A stretch of 64,000 bases of DNA from UBA7672 sp965229115 (GTDB lineage: Bacteria; Pseudomonadota; Alphaproteobacteria; Caulobacterales; Hyphomonadaceae): the NCBI GenBank assembly GCA_965229115.1, contig CBDDIR010000003.1, forward strand, positions 3,224,001 through 3,288,000, written 5' to 3'. Position 1 is the stretch's first letter; each line of letters begins with the position of its first letter. This document shows, piece by piece, positions 25,089 through 34,680 of the stretch. The notes under the pieces were generated by a model. The model made no database searches and was not told where the DNA came from. It saw only the letters and a program-made list of their open reading frames with translations. Both the position numbers and the translations under genes were made by a program.

Positions 25089-25401
25089 GTACCGTGTACC
25101 CCTCGTGAGATGGCGCGGCTTAGGGGTGCTGGATGACGGAGACCCAACAGTTTTGTCTCAGAGTCATGACAAGAGAGGCGCGCGCTGATCGGCGCGCGCA
25201 TCGAAGCCTTAAAAATCGCAGACTCTGCGCGCTATGCGCCGCGTAACGAACGTTACGACGCCTCATCTTACATCGGTGGCACATTTCTCAAGTTTAGGTG
25301 ACCACGATCAGGGCGCACTCACGCGCATGCCCTGCCCCGAAAAGCAGAATGGCCCGCTTCGGTTGAAGCGGGCCATCGCATTTCAAGACTATGCAAAAGG
25401 T
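25089..25401. other. Spacer between the two TonB receptor genes
   Basis: 313 bp with no gene. It carries the terminator of the downstream receptor (25349-25376), a small palindrome CGTAAC-GAAC-GTTACG at 25241-25256, and, 67 bp before the first receptor's ATG, a weak Pho-box-like pair on the minus strand (TTGTCAT-N4-CTGAGAC, 25155-25172). Confidence 0.5.
25349..25376 (-). terminator. Terminator of the second TonB receptor gene
   Basis: Perfect 12-bp stem ATGGCCCGCTTC / GAAGCGGGCCAT with a 4-nt loop, 26 bp past the stop. The minus-strand tail reads TCTGCTTTTC. Confidence 0.8.
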
Positions 25402-28185
25402 CTAGTAGTTGAAGCGCACGCCCATCGTGTAGCGCGGGCCGAAGCGTTCGATTTCGATCGGGTACATCTTCGAGTCGCCGTAGCGGATGGCTTTCTGGTC
25501 GCCGATGTTCGAGGCGTCGAAATACCATTCGAGGTTGTCGCTCACCTGATAGCGAACCGACAGATCGATCTCTTCATCGTCATCCCAGTAGATGTCGCCG
25601 TTGCTGACCGGCTGCAGGATGCCCGTCGTGCCGACGAGTGCATAATCGCCGACCGACTGACGCCACGCGGTGCGGTACTGATAAGCCAGACGCACGGAGA
25701 GGTTGTACTTCTCGTAGGTCAGCTGGACGTTATAGACCTCGTCCGACGTACCCGGCAGCTTGATCTTGCGCTCCGGGCTGGAGGCGTTGGCCGACGGGAT
25801 CGTCACTTCGCTGTCCGTGAAGGTCGCCGAGGCGCGGAGACCGAAGCCGCCCAGCCAATCCGGCATGCCGGTCTGGTTCACGAAGGTCTGCGCGGTCTGC
25901 GAGTAGAACACCTCGAAGCCCTGCAGCCAGCCGTCGCCGCCATTGGTGATGCCGGTGAAGGTGTAGCTGTTGCGGTTCGGGTTGGTCGCCGTGTCGAAGT
26001 CGGTCAGACCGAACACGCGCGACTTCGAGAACAGCACGTCCGAGATGTCCTTGTAGAACACGCCGGCCGAGAAGAAGCCTTCCGGCTGCATGTACCATTC
26101 GTAGTACATGTCGATGCCCTTCTGCTTCTCGGGCTTCGCATCCGGGTTGCCGCCAGACACGGTCTGCAGCGAGTCGTTGATCGTCAGGTTCGGACGGATG
26201 TCGTCGAAGTCCGGACGCGAGGCCGACGTGGTGAGGCCGACGCGCAGCTTCATCTCGTCATTCATGTCCCAGTTGATATGGGCGCTCGGGTAAACCTGCG
26301 TCTCGTCCTTGTTGACCGTCACCATCTGCGGCGTGGAGCCGAGGGTGGCGATGGCCATGCCGGAGTTGGTGATCTGCTCGACACGCGCGCCGGTGACGAT
26401 GTTGCCCCAGTCGAAGTCGAACTTGCCCATGGCGTAACCCGCCACGATCTCTTCATTGACCTTCCACCAGTTGGCGGAGGAGTCCTGCAGCTTGGCGACG
26501 CCCGTGTTCACGAGGTCGTTCACATACGCTTCGATGGCCGTCTTCGAGTGGTAGCTGAAGTTGTAGTTCAGCGCGTTGTTGGCCAGGTAGGCTTTCTTCA
26601 GGAACAGGTTCTGCCACGAAGCCGTGGGGCCGCCCGCCAGAATTTCCGGCGGCGTCAGACCAGCAGCAACGAGTCCGGCACGGTCAGCAAGCCAGACTTC
26701 CTCGCTCGATTTCTTGATGCGGTTCGTGTACATCGCGCCGGCCTTGAAATCGACCGGGATGCCGAACGCGTCGAAGTCGTGGCTCGCGTCGAACTTGAAC
26801 GTGCCGGCCTGCGTCTCGTCGCCGCCATTGCGCTTCGAGATGTTCTGGAAGTCCCAGCGCAGATCGTCGACCGAGTTGATCGGAGCGCCAAGCGAGCGCG
26901 TCGCGCCGGTGACGATCGTACGGTACAGTTTGACGTCGTGATGTTCCGGGTCGTTGAAGTCATACACCAGCGACGGACGGTCCGCCGCGCCCGACGGGCT
27001 CTGCCAGTTCGGCAGCGCCGGACCATCGCGGCCATCGGCCGTGTAGGTGTAGTTGGCGCGCCAGGAGAGGTTCCAGCCGAACATGTCTTCATGCTCGCCG
27101 CCGATGGTCGAGGTGTAGATGTCTTCCTCGGACTCGAGCGAATTGGTGTTGATGTTCAGGCGCGCGCCATAAACCGTGCCGCTGAATGGCAGCATCGTGC
27201 CGTTGTCGCGCGCGGTGTTGAAGGCCTGGCCGGCGGCGTTCGTGCCCTGGTCGAAGCGGAAGATGTAGTTGTTGCGGAGTTCTTCGTCCGTGTAGTTCGT
27301 CCAGACGTTGTTCCAGAACACGGTGTTCGTGTCGTCGATCTGGTAGTCGGCGCGGAACGACAGCGACTGGTTCTCACGGGTCAGGCGATAGAGCTTGTTC
27401 TCGAACTCGCGCGTGACGCGGTCGGTCGGGCGAGCCGGGCGCGGTTGCAGGAACGGATCCGTCTCCTGGTTCTCCGTCACCATGTTGCGGCGATAGTACG
27501 AGCCTTGCGCCAGCAGGCCGAGGCGACCATCGAGGAAGCGGTCGGAGATGACGAAGTTGCTGTCCATCTCCTCGCCGCCGCCCAGCGACACGTAGCCGAT
27601 GCCCAGCTTGCCGTTCGTCGTCAGGCCATCATAGTCCAGCGCCGAGCGCGTGATGACGTTGACATTGCCCGCGACGGTGTCGCCCGGCATGTCCGGGGTG
27701 ATGGCCTTGGAGATCACAACCTGCTTGGCAAGCGCCGACGGAATGTTGTCGAAGCGCGTCGCGCGGCCTTCCGGCGAGACGATCGAGAGGCCGTCGAACG
27801 ACAGCGTGGTCCAGTAGTTCGGCGTGCCGCGCAGGTTCACATAGCGAGCCTGACCCTGGTCGCGCTCGAGGCCAACACCCGGAAGGCGGCCGATCGCGAA
27901 GGCGATGTTCTGGTCCGGCAGGTTGCCGATGGCATCAGCCGACAGAACCGACACGATGGAGTCAGATGCGCGCTGGATTTCCAGCGAAGCCGCTTCCGAT
28001 TCGGCGAGCGGGCGACGACCCGAGATCACGACCTGATCGTTTTCTTCGACCGTCTCCGCGGTCGGCGTCGGACCTTGATCCGAAGGGCCCGCCACGGTCT
28101 GCGCCGTAGCCGACATAGCGTTGAAGCAAAGCGCCGCCCCGGCGACGCCGATTAGCCATGATGATTTTCTGAACTTGATGCGCAT
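25402..28185 (-). CDS. TonB-dependent receptor (Xanthomonas/Caulobacter-type)
   Basis: 927 aa. Signal peptide MRIKFRKSSWLIGVAGAALC... ends near ATAQ. The VVISGRR segment near residue 50 fits the region of a TonB box. The plug has DAIGNLPDQNIAFAIGRLPGVGLERDQGQARYVNLRG over two motifs and VVISKAITPDMPGDTVAGNVNV. These fit the large TonB receptor group expanded in Xanthomonas and Caulobacter, often used for oligosaccharides. The barrel ends RYTMGVRFNY with a C-terminal aromatic. No degradative gene is attached, so the ligand is unknown. It has its own terminator. Confidence 0.94.
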   Translation of the reverse strand: MRIKFRKSSWLIGVAGAALCFNAMSATAQTVAGPSDQGPTPTAETVEENDQVVISGRRPLAESEAASLEIQRASDSIVSVLSADAIGNLPDQNIAFAIGRLPGVGLERDQGQARYVNLRGTPNYWTTLSFDGLSIVSPEGRATRFDNIPSALAKQVVISKAITPDMPGDTVAGNVNVITRSALDYDGLTTNGKLGIGYVSLGGGEEMDSNFVISDRFLDGRLGLLAQGSYYRRNMVTENQETDPFLQPRPARPTDRVTREFENKLYRLTRENQSLSFRADYQIDDTNTVFWNNVWTNYTDEELRNNYIFRFDQGTNAAGQAFNTARDNGTMLPFSGTVYGARLNINTNSLESEEDIYTSTIGGEHEDMFGWNLSWRANYTYTADGRDGPALPNWQSPSGAADRPSLVYDFNDPEHHDVKLYRTIVTGATRSLGAPINSVDDLRWDFQNISKRNGGDETQAGTFKFDASHDFDAFGIPVDFKAGAMYTNRIKKSSEEVWLADRAGLVAAGLTPPEILAGGPTASWQNLFLKKAYLANNALNYNFSYHSKTAIEAYVNDLVNTGVAKLQDSSANWWKVNEEIVAGYAMGKFDFDWGNIVTGARVEQITNSGMAIATLGSTPQMVTVNKDETQVYPSAHINWDMNDEMKLRVGLTTSASRPDFDDIRPNLTINDSLQTVSGGNPDAKPEKQKGIDMYYEWYMQPEGFFSAGVFYKDISDVLFSKSRVFGLTDFDTATNPNRNSYTFTGITNGGDGWLQGFEVFYSQTAQTFVNQTGMPDWLGGFGLRASATFTDSEVTIPSANASSPERKIKLPGTSDEVYNVQLTYEKYNLSVRLAYQYRTAWRQSVGDYALVGTTGILQPVSNGDIYWDDDEEIDLSVRYQVSDNLEWYFDASNIGDQKAIRYGDSKMYPIEIERFGPRYTMGVRFNY

Positions 28186-28418
28186 GTATGTGAGGTCCCT
28201 CTATCCGTTCCCGGGCGAGGGCCTATGCGCGTGGCATGACAGTGCGGCGACGGTTCCAAGACAGTTCGCACCCGCAGCACGAAAGAAAATTCAGTGGCAG
28301 TTTTACCACGTGAACGCGCCACTAAACCGCTTTGCAGCGCTCCATTTTGCGATTGCAAATGCTGTTTGGTCGCTGCGATGGCTTGCCTCGAACTGGCGGT
28401 AACGGGTAGGACGCCGCC

Positions 28419-29114
28419 ATGCCTCTTACGATCATCGGCGTCGATGCAGACGACACGCTCTGGCACACGGAAACCGTGTTCCGGCTGACCCATAAACGGT
28501 TCAACGAACTCCTGTCCGATTTCGCAGACGAGGACACGCTCGAGGCCAGGCTCGCCGCGATCGAGCGCGAGAACATGAAAGCCTACGGCTATGGCGCGAA
28601 GGGCTTCACCCTCTCCATGCTGCAGACCGCGCTGGAGGTGAGCGACGGGAACGTCTCCACCAAGGTGATCCAGGAATTGCTGTCCGCCGGCCGCGAGATG
28701 ATGACCCATCCGATCGAGCCCCTGCCCGGCGTCGAGGAAGCGCTGCTCCAGCTGAAGGAGCGCGGCCGCCTCGTCCTCATCACCAAGGGCGATCTCTTCC
28801 ACCAGGAATCCAAGCTCGCCGCGTCCGGCCTCGGCTCACATTTCTCGGGCGTAGAGATCGTCTCGGAGAAGACGCCAGAGATCTACACCAAGGCCTTCGC
28901 CCGCCATGGCGGCTCGGCCGAGTCGTCCATTATGACCGGCAACTCGGTGAAGTCCGACATTCTCCCAATGCTCGCCGCTGGCGGCTACGCCGCGCTCGTC
29001 CCCTACCCGCTGGTGTGGGAGCACGAGCGCGCAGAGAAGCCTGTCGGCAATCCGCGCTATCGTGAAGTCGAAACGCTGGGCGGCCTGCCCGCCTGGCTGG
29101 ACGAAATTCTCTAG
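28419..29114 (+). CDS. HAD family hydrolase
   Basis: 231 aa. A Rossmann-type phosphatase: motif I VDADDTLWHTE (nucleophile Asp and acid/base Asp), a helical cap at about 20-95, motif II LVLITKG, motif III Lys in SEKTPE, and motif IV GNSVKSDILPMLAAGG. Substrate is not predictable. It follows a 233-bp gap after the divergent receptor gene, and its last four bases overlap the stop of the convergent marR-type gene. Confidence 0.88.
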   Translation: MPLTIIGVDADDTLWHTETVFRLTHKRFNELLSDFADEDTLEARLAAIERENMKAYGYGAKGFTLSMLQTALEVSDGNVSTKVIQELLSAGREMMTHPIEPLPGVEEALLQLKERGRLVLITKGDLFHQESKLAASGLGSHFSGVEIVSEKTPEIYTKAFARHGGSAESSIMTGNSVKSDILPMLAAGGYAALVPYPLVWEHERAEKPVGNPRYREVETLGGLPAWLDEIL

Positions 29115-29560
29115 GCGTCCACAGCAGCACGCAGGTTATCGCGCAGCCCGGCCACCGAGTTGCGCAGACGGCTCAGCTGCTCGATCGTCATGCCGCTGGC
29201 CTCCAGCACCTGCATCGGCACGCACGAAGCTTCCTTCAGAAGCTCCCGCCCCGCCGCCGTCAGGCTCACATGCACCTGCCGCTCGTCTTCCGTGTCGCGC
29301 GCACGCTTCACTAGCCCCGCAGCCTCCAGCCGCTTGAGCAGCGGCGTCAGCGTGTTGGACTCAAGGAACAGCAGATCGCCCAGCTCGCCCACGCCCTGCC
29401 CATCCTTCTCCCACAGCGCCATCATCACGAGATACTGCGGATAGGTGAGCCCCAGCGGATCGAGGATCGGCTTGTAGAGGCGATTGAACGCCAGCCCCGC
29501 CGAGTACACGGCAAAGCACAGCGATTGATCGAGAAGCGGCTGAACGGATTTCTTGCTCAT
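29111..29560 (-). CDS. ohrR: OhrR, MarR-family peroxide-sensing repressor
   Basis: 149 aa. A winged-helix MarR protein whose N-terminal LCFAVYSA places a cysteine near residue 15, the position where OhrR senses organic hydroperoxides. LTYPQYLVMMALWEKDG and the wing LVKRARDTEDERQVHVSLT are typical. It is divergent from the ohr gene across a spacer holding two near-identical palindromes, the usual ohrR/ohr arrangement. A second Cys in EASCVPM could allow a two-cysteine mechanism. Confidence 0.92.
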   Translation of the reverse strand: MSKKSVQPLLDQSLCFAVYSAGLAFNRLYKPILDPLGLTYPQYLVMMALWEKDGQGVGELGDLLFLESNTLTPLLKRLEAAGLVKRARDTEDERQVHVSLTAAGRELLKEASCVPMQVLEASGMTIEQLSRLRNSVAGLRDNLRAAVDA

Positions 29561-29572
29561 GTGACGAAAATA

Positions 29573-29641
29573 AATCGCACGCGATTAAATCGCAAGGGTT
29601 GACGATGGCGCACCGCAGCTATAATTCAATCGCACGCGATC
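29573..29641. promoter_or_regulatory. ohrR/ohr operator-promoter region
   Basis: Two copies of AATCGCACGCGAT(T/C), at 29573-29586 (a perfect AATCGC-N2-GCGATT palindrome) and 29628-29641. Between them lies a plus-strand promoter candidate TTGACG (29599) to TATAAT (29620) with a 15-bp spacer. A repressor on the second site would cover the start of ohr transcription. Confidence 0.7.
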
Positions 29642-29686
29642 AAATCGCCAACGATTAAATAACGCAACGTCAACAAGGACATCCCC

Positions 29687-30112
<426 letters not shown>

Positions 30113-30137
30113 CCACCAACGCGTCGGACTAAAAAAC

Positions 30138-30173
30138 AAAGCCCTCACTCCAGCAAAGGAGTGAGGGCTTTTT
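30138..30173 (+). terminator. Terminator of ohr
   Basis: Perfect 14-bp stem AAAGCCCTCACTCC / GGAGTGAGGGCTTT followed by TT and TCTATT. It also faces the end of the convergent PEBP gene. Confidence 0.9.
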
Positions 30174-30192
30174 CTATTCGTGGTCCATGAGC

Positions 30193-30873
30193 CTAGTTGC
30201 TCGTGGCCGGAGCCGGTGTCGCCGGAGCTGGCGGACGCGGCGCAGGCGGCGGGGCGTTCGGATCAGCCTGACCCAGACCCACCACATCGCCCGTCGCCAC
30301 GACGTGGCCCTTCAGCGGCTCGATCAGTTCGGCATACGACTTCGGTGCGAAGTCAGCCGGCAGCACCGTGTCGATCGCCAGCACCTGGATGTGATAACGG
30401 TGCTTCGGACCCGGAGGCGTGCGCGGTCCGAGATAAGGCTTGCCCGCACCTTGATAGTTCGGGCCATAGATCGAGCCTTTCGGAATCTCTTCCGGCTTCA
30501 TGCCCGCAGGCAGTTTCGTCGTCGTCGCGGGAATGTTCACCACCGACCAGTGCAGGATCGGCGAGCCGCGCATAACGAGGTCCGTGTCCTGCATGATGAT
30601 GGCGTAGGACTTCGTCGACGCCGGTCCCTTGGTCCACTCAAGACCCGGGAACTCGTTGCCCTTGTATTGCGTGTACTTGAAGTCGATGTCGGCGCCGTTC
30701 TTCCAGCCCGGCGTCGTCACGGTCAGCTTGCCCGCTTCCTTGGCCGGCAGCGTGACGGACGCGAGCATATCCTTGCCCGCTTCCACTTCCGGCGGAGGCG
30801 GCGCCTGCGCGAATGCGGGCGCTGCGACCATCACCGCAGCCGCCAGCGCGACGGCCGATGCAAACTTCTTCAT
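30193..30873 (-). CDS. Exported PEBP (YbhB/YbcL-like) protein
   Basis: 226 aa. Signal peptide ends at APAFAQ. The phosphatidylethanolamine-binding fold is shown by the segment YAIIMQDTDLVMRGSPILHWSVVNIPA (family: D-P-D-x-P, then HW-x-x-x-N-I-P) and YLGPRTPPGPKHRYHIQVLAID (family P-P-x-G-x-H-x-Y). The function of bacterial periplasmic members is unclear. The C-terminus is a low-complexity Pro/Ala tail. It begins 31 bp after the stop of the sugar dehydrogenase-like gene, suggesting one transcript. Confidence 0.88.
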   Translation of the reverse strand: MKKFASAVALAAAVMVAAPAFAQAPPPPEVEAGKDMLASVTLPAKEAGKLTVTTPGWKNGADIDFKYTQYKGNEFPGLEWTKGPASTKSYAIIMQDTDLVMRGSPILHWSVVNIPATTTKLPAGMKPEEIPKGSIYGPNYQGAGKPYLGPRTPPGPKHRYHIQVLAIDTVLPADFAPKSYAELIEPLKGHVVATGDVVGLGQADPNAPPPAPRPPAPATPAPATSN

Positions 30874-30904
30874 GGCGTTCTCCCTGATTATGTTTTTCTA
30901 GGCT

Positions 30905-32140
30905 CTAGCTCTTCGGCACAGCCTTCAGCAGGCGGGCTTCCGGCCCGTCGGTCAGCACATAGATCGCGCCATCCGGTCCGACAGCGATGTCGCGATAGCG
31001 CTCCTTCTTGTCGGAGAACTGCAGGCGCTCTTCGCCCTTGATCTTCTCGCCATCAACCGTGAGGCGCGCGACATAGCCGGAGTTCAGACCGGCTGCGAAC
31101 ACGCTGCCCTTCCATTTCGGGAACAGGTTGGCGTTGTAATAGGCCAGACCGCCCGGCGCGATGACCGGGTCCCAGTAATAGAGCGGCTGCTCCATGCCGG
31201 CCTGCTGCGACTTGCCTTCGCCGATCTTCTTGTTCTCGGCGCCGTACTCGACGCCGTACGTGATCGTCGGCCAGCCATAGTCCTTGCCCTTGCGCGCGAT
31301 GTTGATCTCGTCGCCGCCCTGCGGACCATGCTCAAGCTCCCAGAGCTCGCCCGTCACCGGATGCAGGAACGCGCCCTGCACGTTGCGGTGGCCGTAGGAC
31401 CAGATTTCCGGAAGCGCGCCATCCTTGTTGCCGACATAGGGGTTGTCTTTCGGGATCGTGCCGTCCGTGTTGATGCGAACGATCTTGCCCAGGCCGCTCT
31501 TCAGGTCCTGCGCCTGCACGCGCCCCGGAAGGATCGAGCGCTCGCCCTGCGTGACGAACAGCGTGCCGTCCTTCGCGAACACCAGACGCGAACCAAAGTG
31601 CAGCGGCGAGTTCAGCGCCGGGCGCTGGTGATAGATCACCTGCACGTTCTCGATCTTCGGCGTCGCGCCGTCGACCAGCTTGCCCTTGGCGACAGCCGTG
31701 TTGTTCGTGCCGTCAGCCTGCGGCTCCGAATAGCTCCAGTAGATCGTCTGGTTGGTCGCGTAGTTCGGGTCGAGCACGACATCGAGCAGGCCAGCCTGAC
31801 CGCGCGACACGACCGCCGGCACGCCATCCTTGATCGGCGCCGAAACCTTGCCGTCCTTGTCGATGATGCGGAACTGGCCCGCGAGGCGTTCCGTCACCAG
31901 GAACTTGCCATTGGGCAGGAACTCGACGCCGAACGGCGAGACGATGCCCTTGGCGACTTCCTTGATCTCGAACTGCGTATCGGTGGTGAGATTGGGCGCG
32001 CGCGTCTGTCCAGCAAACGCCGGCTTGTAGCCGCCCTTGTTGGGATCCCGCGTTTCCGCAGGCGGCTGCGCCACGGCGACCAGACCAGCAGCCAGAGCCC
32101 CCACAGCAGCGGACAGCACGGCAATCGAACGCAGACGCAT
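30905..32140 (-). CDS. PQQ-type soluble aldose sugar dehydrogenase-like protein
   Basis: 411 aa. A six-bladed beta-propeller of the GSDH/YliI family that oxidises aldoses in the periplasm. Motifs: GIVSPFGVEFLPNGKFLVTERLAG, GQAGLLDVVLDP, HFGSRLVFAKDGTLFVTQGER, SYGHRNVQGAFLHP, HGPQGGDEINIARKGKDYGWP, and IAPGGLAYY. A signal peptide ends near AVAQ. AGGGAG lies nine bases before ATG 32140 but touches the ATG at 32149, so 32140 is preferred. PQQ may be supplied from elsewhere; no pqq genes are visible here. Confidence 0.9.
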   Translation of the reverse strand: MRLRSIAVLSAAVGALAAGLVAVAQPPAETRDPNKGGYKPAFAGQTRAPNLTTDTQFEIKEVAKGIVSPFGVEFLPNGKFLVTERLAGQFRIIDKDGKVSAPIKDGVPAVVSRGQAGLLDVVLDPNYATNQTIYWSYSEPQADGTNNTAVAKGKLVDGATPKIENVQVIYHQRPALNSPLHFGSRLVFAKDGTLFVTQGERSILPGRVQAQDLKSGLGKIVRINTDGTIPKDNPYVGNKDGALPEIWSYGHRNVQGAFLHPVTGELWELEHGPQGGDEINIARKGKDYGWPTITYGVEYGAENKKIGEGKSQQAGMEQPLYYWDPVIAPGGLAYYNANLFPKWKGSVFAAGLNSGYVARLTVDGEKIKGEERLQFSDKKERYRDIAVGPDGAIYVLTDGPEARLLKAVPKS

Positions 32141-32418
32141 CAAATTCATCTCCCTGAAATTCGTATTCTTGTCCGTCAACTTAGGCACGAAACGATGTCA
32201 GCACAGCCTCGGCCTGCATCACGGCGGCGCGAGAACCCGGCTTCCATCATGACCAACTCGCAAGAAACGGCTGTTTCCGCAGCGCGATTCCCGTTATATT
32301 TCGCTGAGTATAACGCCCGCACAGAACGCGCCAGTCAACTCGCCGCGATGCTGATCAGCAGTCTTGCGATCCAGCAGCGAAAGGCGCACGTACCAACTGG
32401 TATTCAGGAGCCCGCCGC

Positions 32419-33024
32419 ATGCGTTTCCTCTCCCTGCGCTTCCTAGTCGCCCTCTTCGCCCTCATCTTCTCGGCCGCCGCACCGTCAGCTTACGCGCAGG
32501 AAAAGGCGCAGGCCGTGTTCGCCGGCGGATGCTTCTGGTGCATGGAAAGCGACATGGGCCACCTGCCCGGCGTCATCTCGGTCGAGAGCGGCTACACCGG
32601 CGGCAAGGAAAAGAACCCGACCTACCGCCAGGTCGCGATGCACATGACCGGCCACTATGAGTCCGTCCGCGTCACCTACGATCCGAAGAAGATCACCTAC
32701 GAACAGCTGCTCTCGCGCTACTGGCCGCTGATCGACCCGACCGACGCAGGCGGCCAGTTCTGCGACCGCGGCCAGAGCTATGCGCCCGCCATCTTCGTGA
32801 CGCCCGCCCAGAAAGCCGCCGCAGACGCCTCGAAGGCAAAGATCATCGCCTCAGGCCGCGTGAACGGCAAAGTCATCGTCCCGATCCTGCCGCTGGGCGA
32901 CTTCTGGCCGGCTGAGGAATACCACCGCGACTACGCCAAGAATAACAAGGCGGCTTACGACAACTACCGCCGCGGCTGCGGCCGCGACCAGATCCTCGCA
33001 GAAGTCTGGAAGCCGGTGGGCTGA
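32419..33024 (+). CDS. msrA: Exported peptide methionine sulfoxide reductase MsrA
   Basis: 201 aa. Reduces Met-S-sulfoxide in proteins. The catalytic motif GGCFWCMESD is intact, followed by GVISVESGYTGG, PTYRQV and HYESVRVTYDPKKITYEQLL. The N-terminus MRFLSLRFLVALFALIFSAAAPSAYAQ, in two parts a basic start and a hydrophobic core, is a signal peptide, so this copy works outside the cytoplasm. A Cys in RRGCGRD and one in GGQFCDRG may be resolving cysteines. AGGAG lies upstream of the ATG. Confidence 0.95.
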   Translation: MRFLSLRFLVALFALIFSAAAPSAYAQEKAQAVFAGGCFWCMESDMGHLPGVISVESGYTGGKEKNPTYRQVAMHMTGHYESVRVTYDPKKITYEQLLSRYWPLIDPTDAGGQFCDRGQSYAPAIFVTPAQKAAADASKAKIIASGRVNGKVIVPILPLGDFWPAEEYHRDYAKNNKAAYDNYRRGCGRDQILAEVWKPVG

Positions 33025-33034
33025 TCCGCGCTGA

Positions 33035-33694
33035 CTAATCCCGATCGGGCGCACCGAGCGGGAAGTACTTCCGGAAATACCGCGCCTCATCGACCGCGCG
33101 CGCGAAGCTTGGCCGCTTCAGCAATCGCGCGCGATAGGCGCGCAACAGCGGATACTTCGCCGGTATCTCGTAGATCCAGTCCGCATAGAACAGCGAAGGC
33201 GCCGCGGCGCAGTCCGCCATCGTGAACATGGAGCCCGCCGCCCACTCGCGCCCGGCCAGCTCATTGTCGAGCCAGGCATAGGCGCGCTCGAGCTTCTCCT
33301 TCGACAGCGCAATCCCCTCTTCGCGCTTCTTCGCATCCCCCGTCAGCGCGCCATTCACCGCGTGTTGCGCCGCATCCATCACATGCAGGTCGAAGAACCG
33401 GTCGAAGAAGCGCACGGTCAGCGCCTGCATCGGATCAGCCGGCAACAGCTTCACTGGCCCCGGATGCGCGATGTTCAGATATTCGATGATGATGCTCGTC
33501 TCGACCACATCGCGCTCGCCATCCAGCAGCAGCGGGAATTTCTTCAACGGCCACCGCCGCATCCACTCCGCCGCATGCTCCGGCGTCTCCGGCCCGATAT
33601 TGCGGAACTCGAACGGCAGATTGTTCTCGTAAAGCGCGATGATCACCTTCTGCGTGTAGGACGAGAAATGGTGACCATAGAGAATGAGCGACAT
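33035..33694 (-). CDS. Glutathione S-transferase family protein
   Basis: 219 aa. Thioredoxin-like N-domain (MSLILYGHHFSSYTQKVIIAL, with KFPLLLDGERDVVETSIIIEYL as the glutathione gamma-glutamyl site) and an all-helical C-domain (WAAGSMFTMADCAAAPSLFYADWI). The first active-site position has Ser-Ser rather than Cys. The start at 33694 fits the fold; an ATG four codons earlier is possible. It converges on msrA with 10 bp between stops. Confidence 0.88.
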   Translation of the reverse strand: MSLILYGHHFSSYTQKVIIALYENNLPFEFRNIGPETPEHAAEWMRRWPLKKFPLLLDGERDVVETSIIIEYLNIAHPGPVKLLPADPMQALTVRFFDRFFDLHVMDAAQHAVNGALTGDAKKREEGIALSKEKLERAYAWLDNELAGREWAAGSMFTMADCAAAPSLFYADWIYEIPAKYPLLRAYRARLLKRPSFARAVDEARYFRKYFPLGAPDRD

Positions 33695-33775
33695 TGAAAT
33701 CCCCACGTTTGAAGTCAGCGCCGAAGCTTCTAGACGTAAGTGATTGCATGATGCAACCGGTTTGAAACACCCACG

Positions 33776-33872
33776 CCGTCATCCTCGGGCTTGACCCGAG
33801 GATCTTGCTTCGCCGCGAGCACCGCACGCGTTCAGTGAAAGAAGGATCCTCGGGTCAAGCCCGAGGATGACG
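33776..33872. repeat. Inverted pair of a palindromic repeat
   Basis: Copies at about 33776-33804 and 33845-33872. Each contains CCTCGGGCTTGACCCGAGG or its reverse complement, itself a hairpin, and is bordered by GTCAT / ATGAC. The same core, with TGTC for TGAC, occurs at 40498 and 40578. Confidence 0.8.
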
Positions 33873-33886
33873 TGGTTGCGGGTGCA

Positions 33887-34306
33887 TCACCCCGTCGTCT
33901 TCGGCCCCTCCGGCCGCGTCGCCACGAACAGCGCGCACGCCAGCAACACCGCGCCCGTCAGCCAGAACCACAACGCCGGCGGATGCGCGATGATCACGAT
34001 CACAAACGACAGCGTCATCATCCCGATCGACAGATACTTCGCCTTGCGCGGAATCGCCCCGTGCCTGCGCCACGCAACAACCGTCGGCCCATACTTCGGA
34101 TGGTTCTCGATCCACGCCTCAAGCCGCCGCGAAGAACGCGCGAAACATCCCGCCGCGAGGATCAGGAAAATCGTCCCCGGCATCACCGGCAGGATGTAGC
34201 CGATAATGCCCAGCCCCACGAAACCAAGACCGGCCACGAAGAAGAGTGGCCGGGTGAACTTGTTGCCTTTTGGAGGCGGGGGAGTGGGCGAAGGCTCAGG
34301 CGTCAT
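33887..34306 (-). CDS. DUF454 (YbaN-like) inner membrane protein
   Basis: 139 aa. Small membrane protein with hydrophobic helices at about 25-50 (FFVAGLGFVGLGIIGYILPVMPGTIFLILAAG in two segments) and 90-130. The motif LPVMPGTIFLILAAGCFARSS and the following W-IENHPKYGP are hallmarks of the YbaN/DUF454 family. Function unknown. The start is uncertain: no ribosome site is visible at 34306, and ATGs at 34342 and 34372 are in frame, but conservation begins after the proline-rich stretch. Confidence 0.82.
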   Translation of the reverse strand: MTPEPSPTPPPPKGNKFTRPLFFVAGLGFVGLGIIGYILPVMPGTIFLILAAGCFARSSRRLEAWIENHPKYGPTVVAWRRHGAIPRKAKYLSIGMMTLSFVIVIIAHPPALWFWLTGAVLLACALFVATRPEGPKTTG

Positions 34307-34680
34307 TCGGAAGGATAATGGCTCGTACACTTGCAGCGGCATAGGGGAGGCGCGACCGCGTCTCGCTTTCATGTAGGAAATTCTGGCCGAAAATCTGGCC
34401 GAAACGCTTCTCACAAATTCTCAAATTCTGCTCTTGCAACTCATTCGCATATATGGCTATCTGGCTTGGCAGAACAGGGGATCGCAATGCCTCCAGCTCA
34501 GCGAACGGGTGGTACAGGTTCATCAGATCGGCGACCGCGTGTGGTTGTGGCTCCCTCAGCCGCTCTCCAGCCCACGCGCAGGAAGTCGGATCCCTCATGG
34601 GCCGGTCACCCGCTCCTGTTCTGCGAATGGGTCCAGATCGAGCTGGCCCAAACAGAACGCCGGCTTGTCTGAGCGTCGCC
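34307..34680. other. Spacer between DUF454 and ICMT-like genes
   Basis: 374 bp between divergent genes. A short direct repeat TCTGGCCGAAA(A/C) occurs at 34383-34405. I found no gene, strong hairpin or known motif; promoters for both neighbours must lie here. Confidence 0.4.

Noticed and set aside
25155..25172. Pho box before the phytase-linked receptor
   Set aside because: One half fits (TTGTCAT) but the second (CTGAGAC) matches CTGTCAT in only four of seven positions; too weak to list as a site.
25234..28155. Very long open frame (973 codons) on the plus strand opposite the second TonB receptor, and similar ones at 2823-3788, 4045-5250, 11087-12295 and 43525-46062
   Set aside because: They mirror strongly supported minus-strand genes, are rich in Arg/Val/Ala from codon reversal, have no domains or ribosome sites, and are expected in high-G+C DNA.
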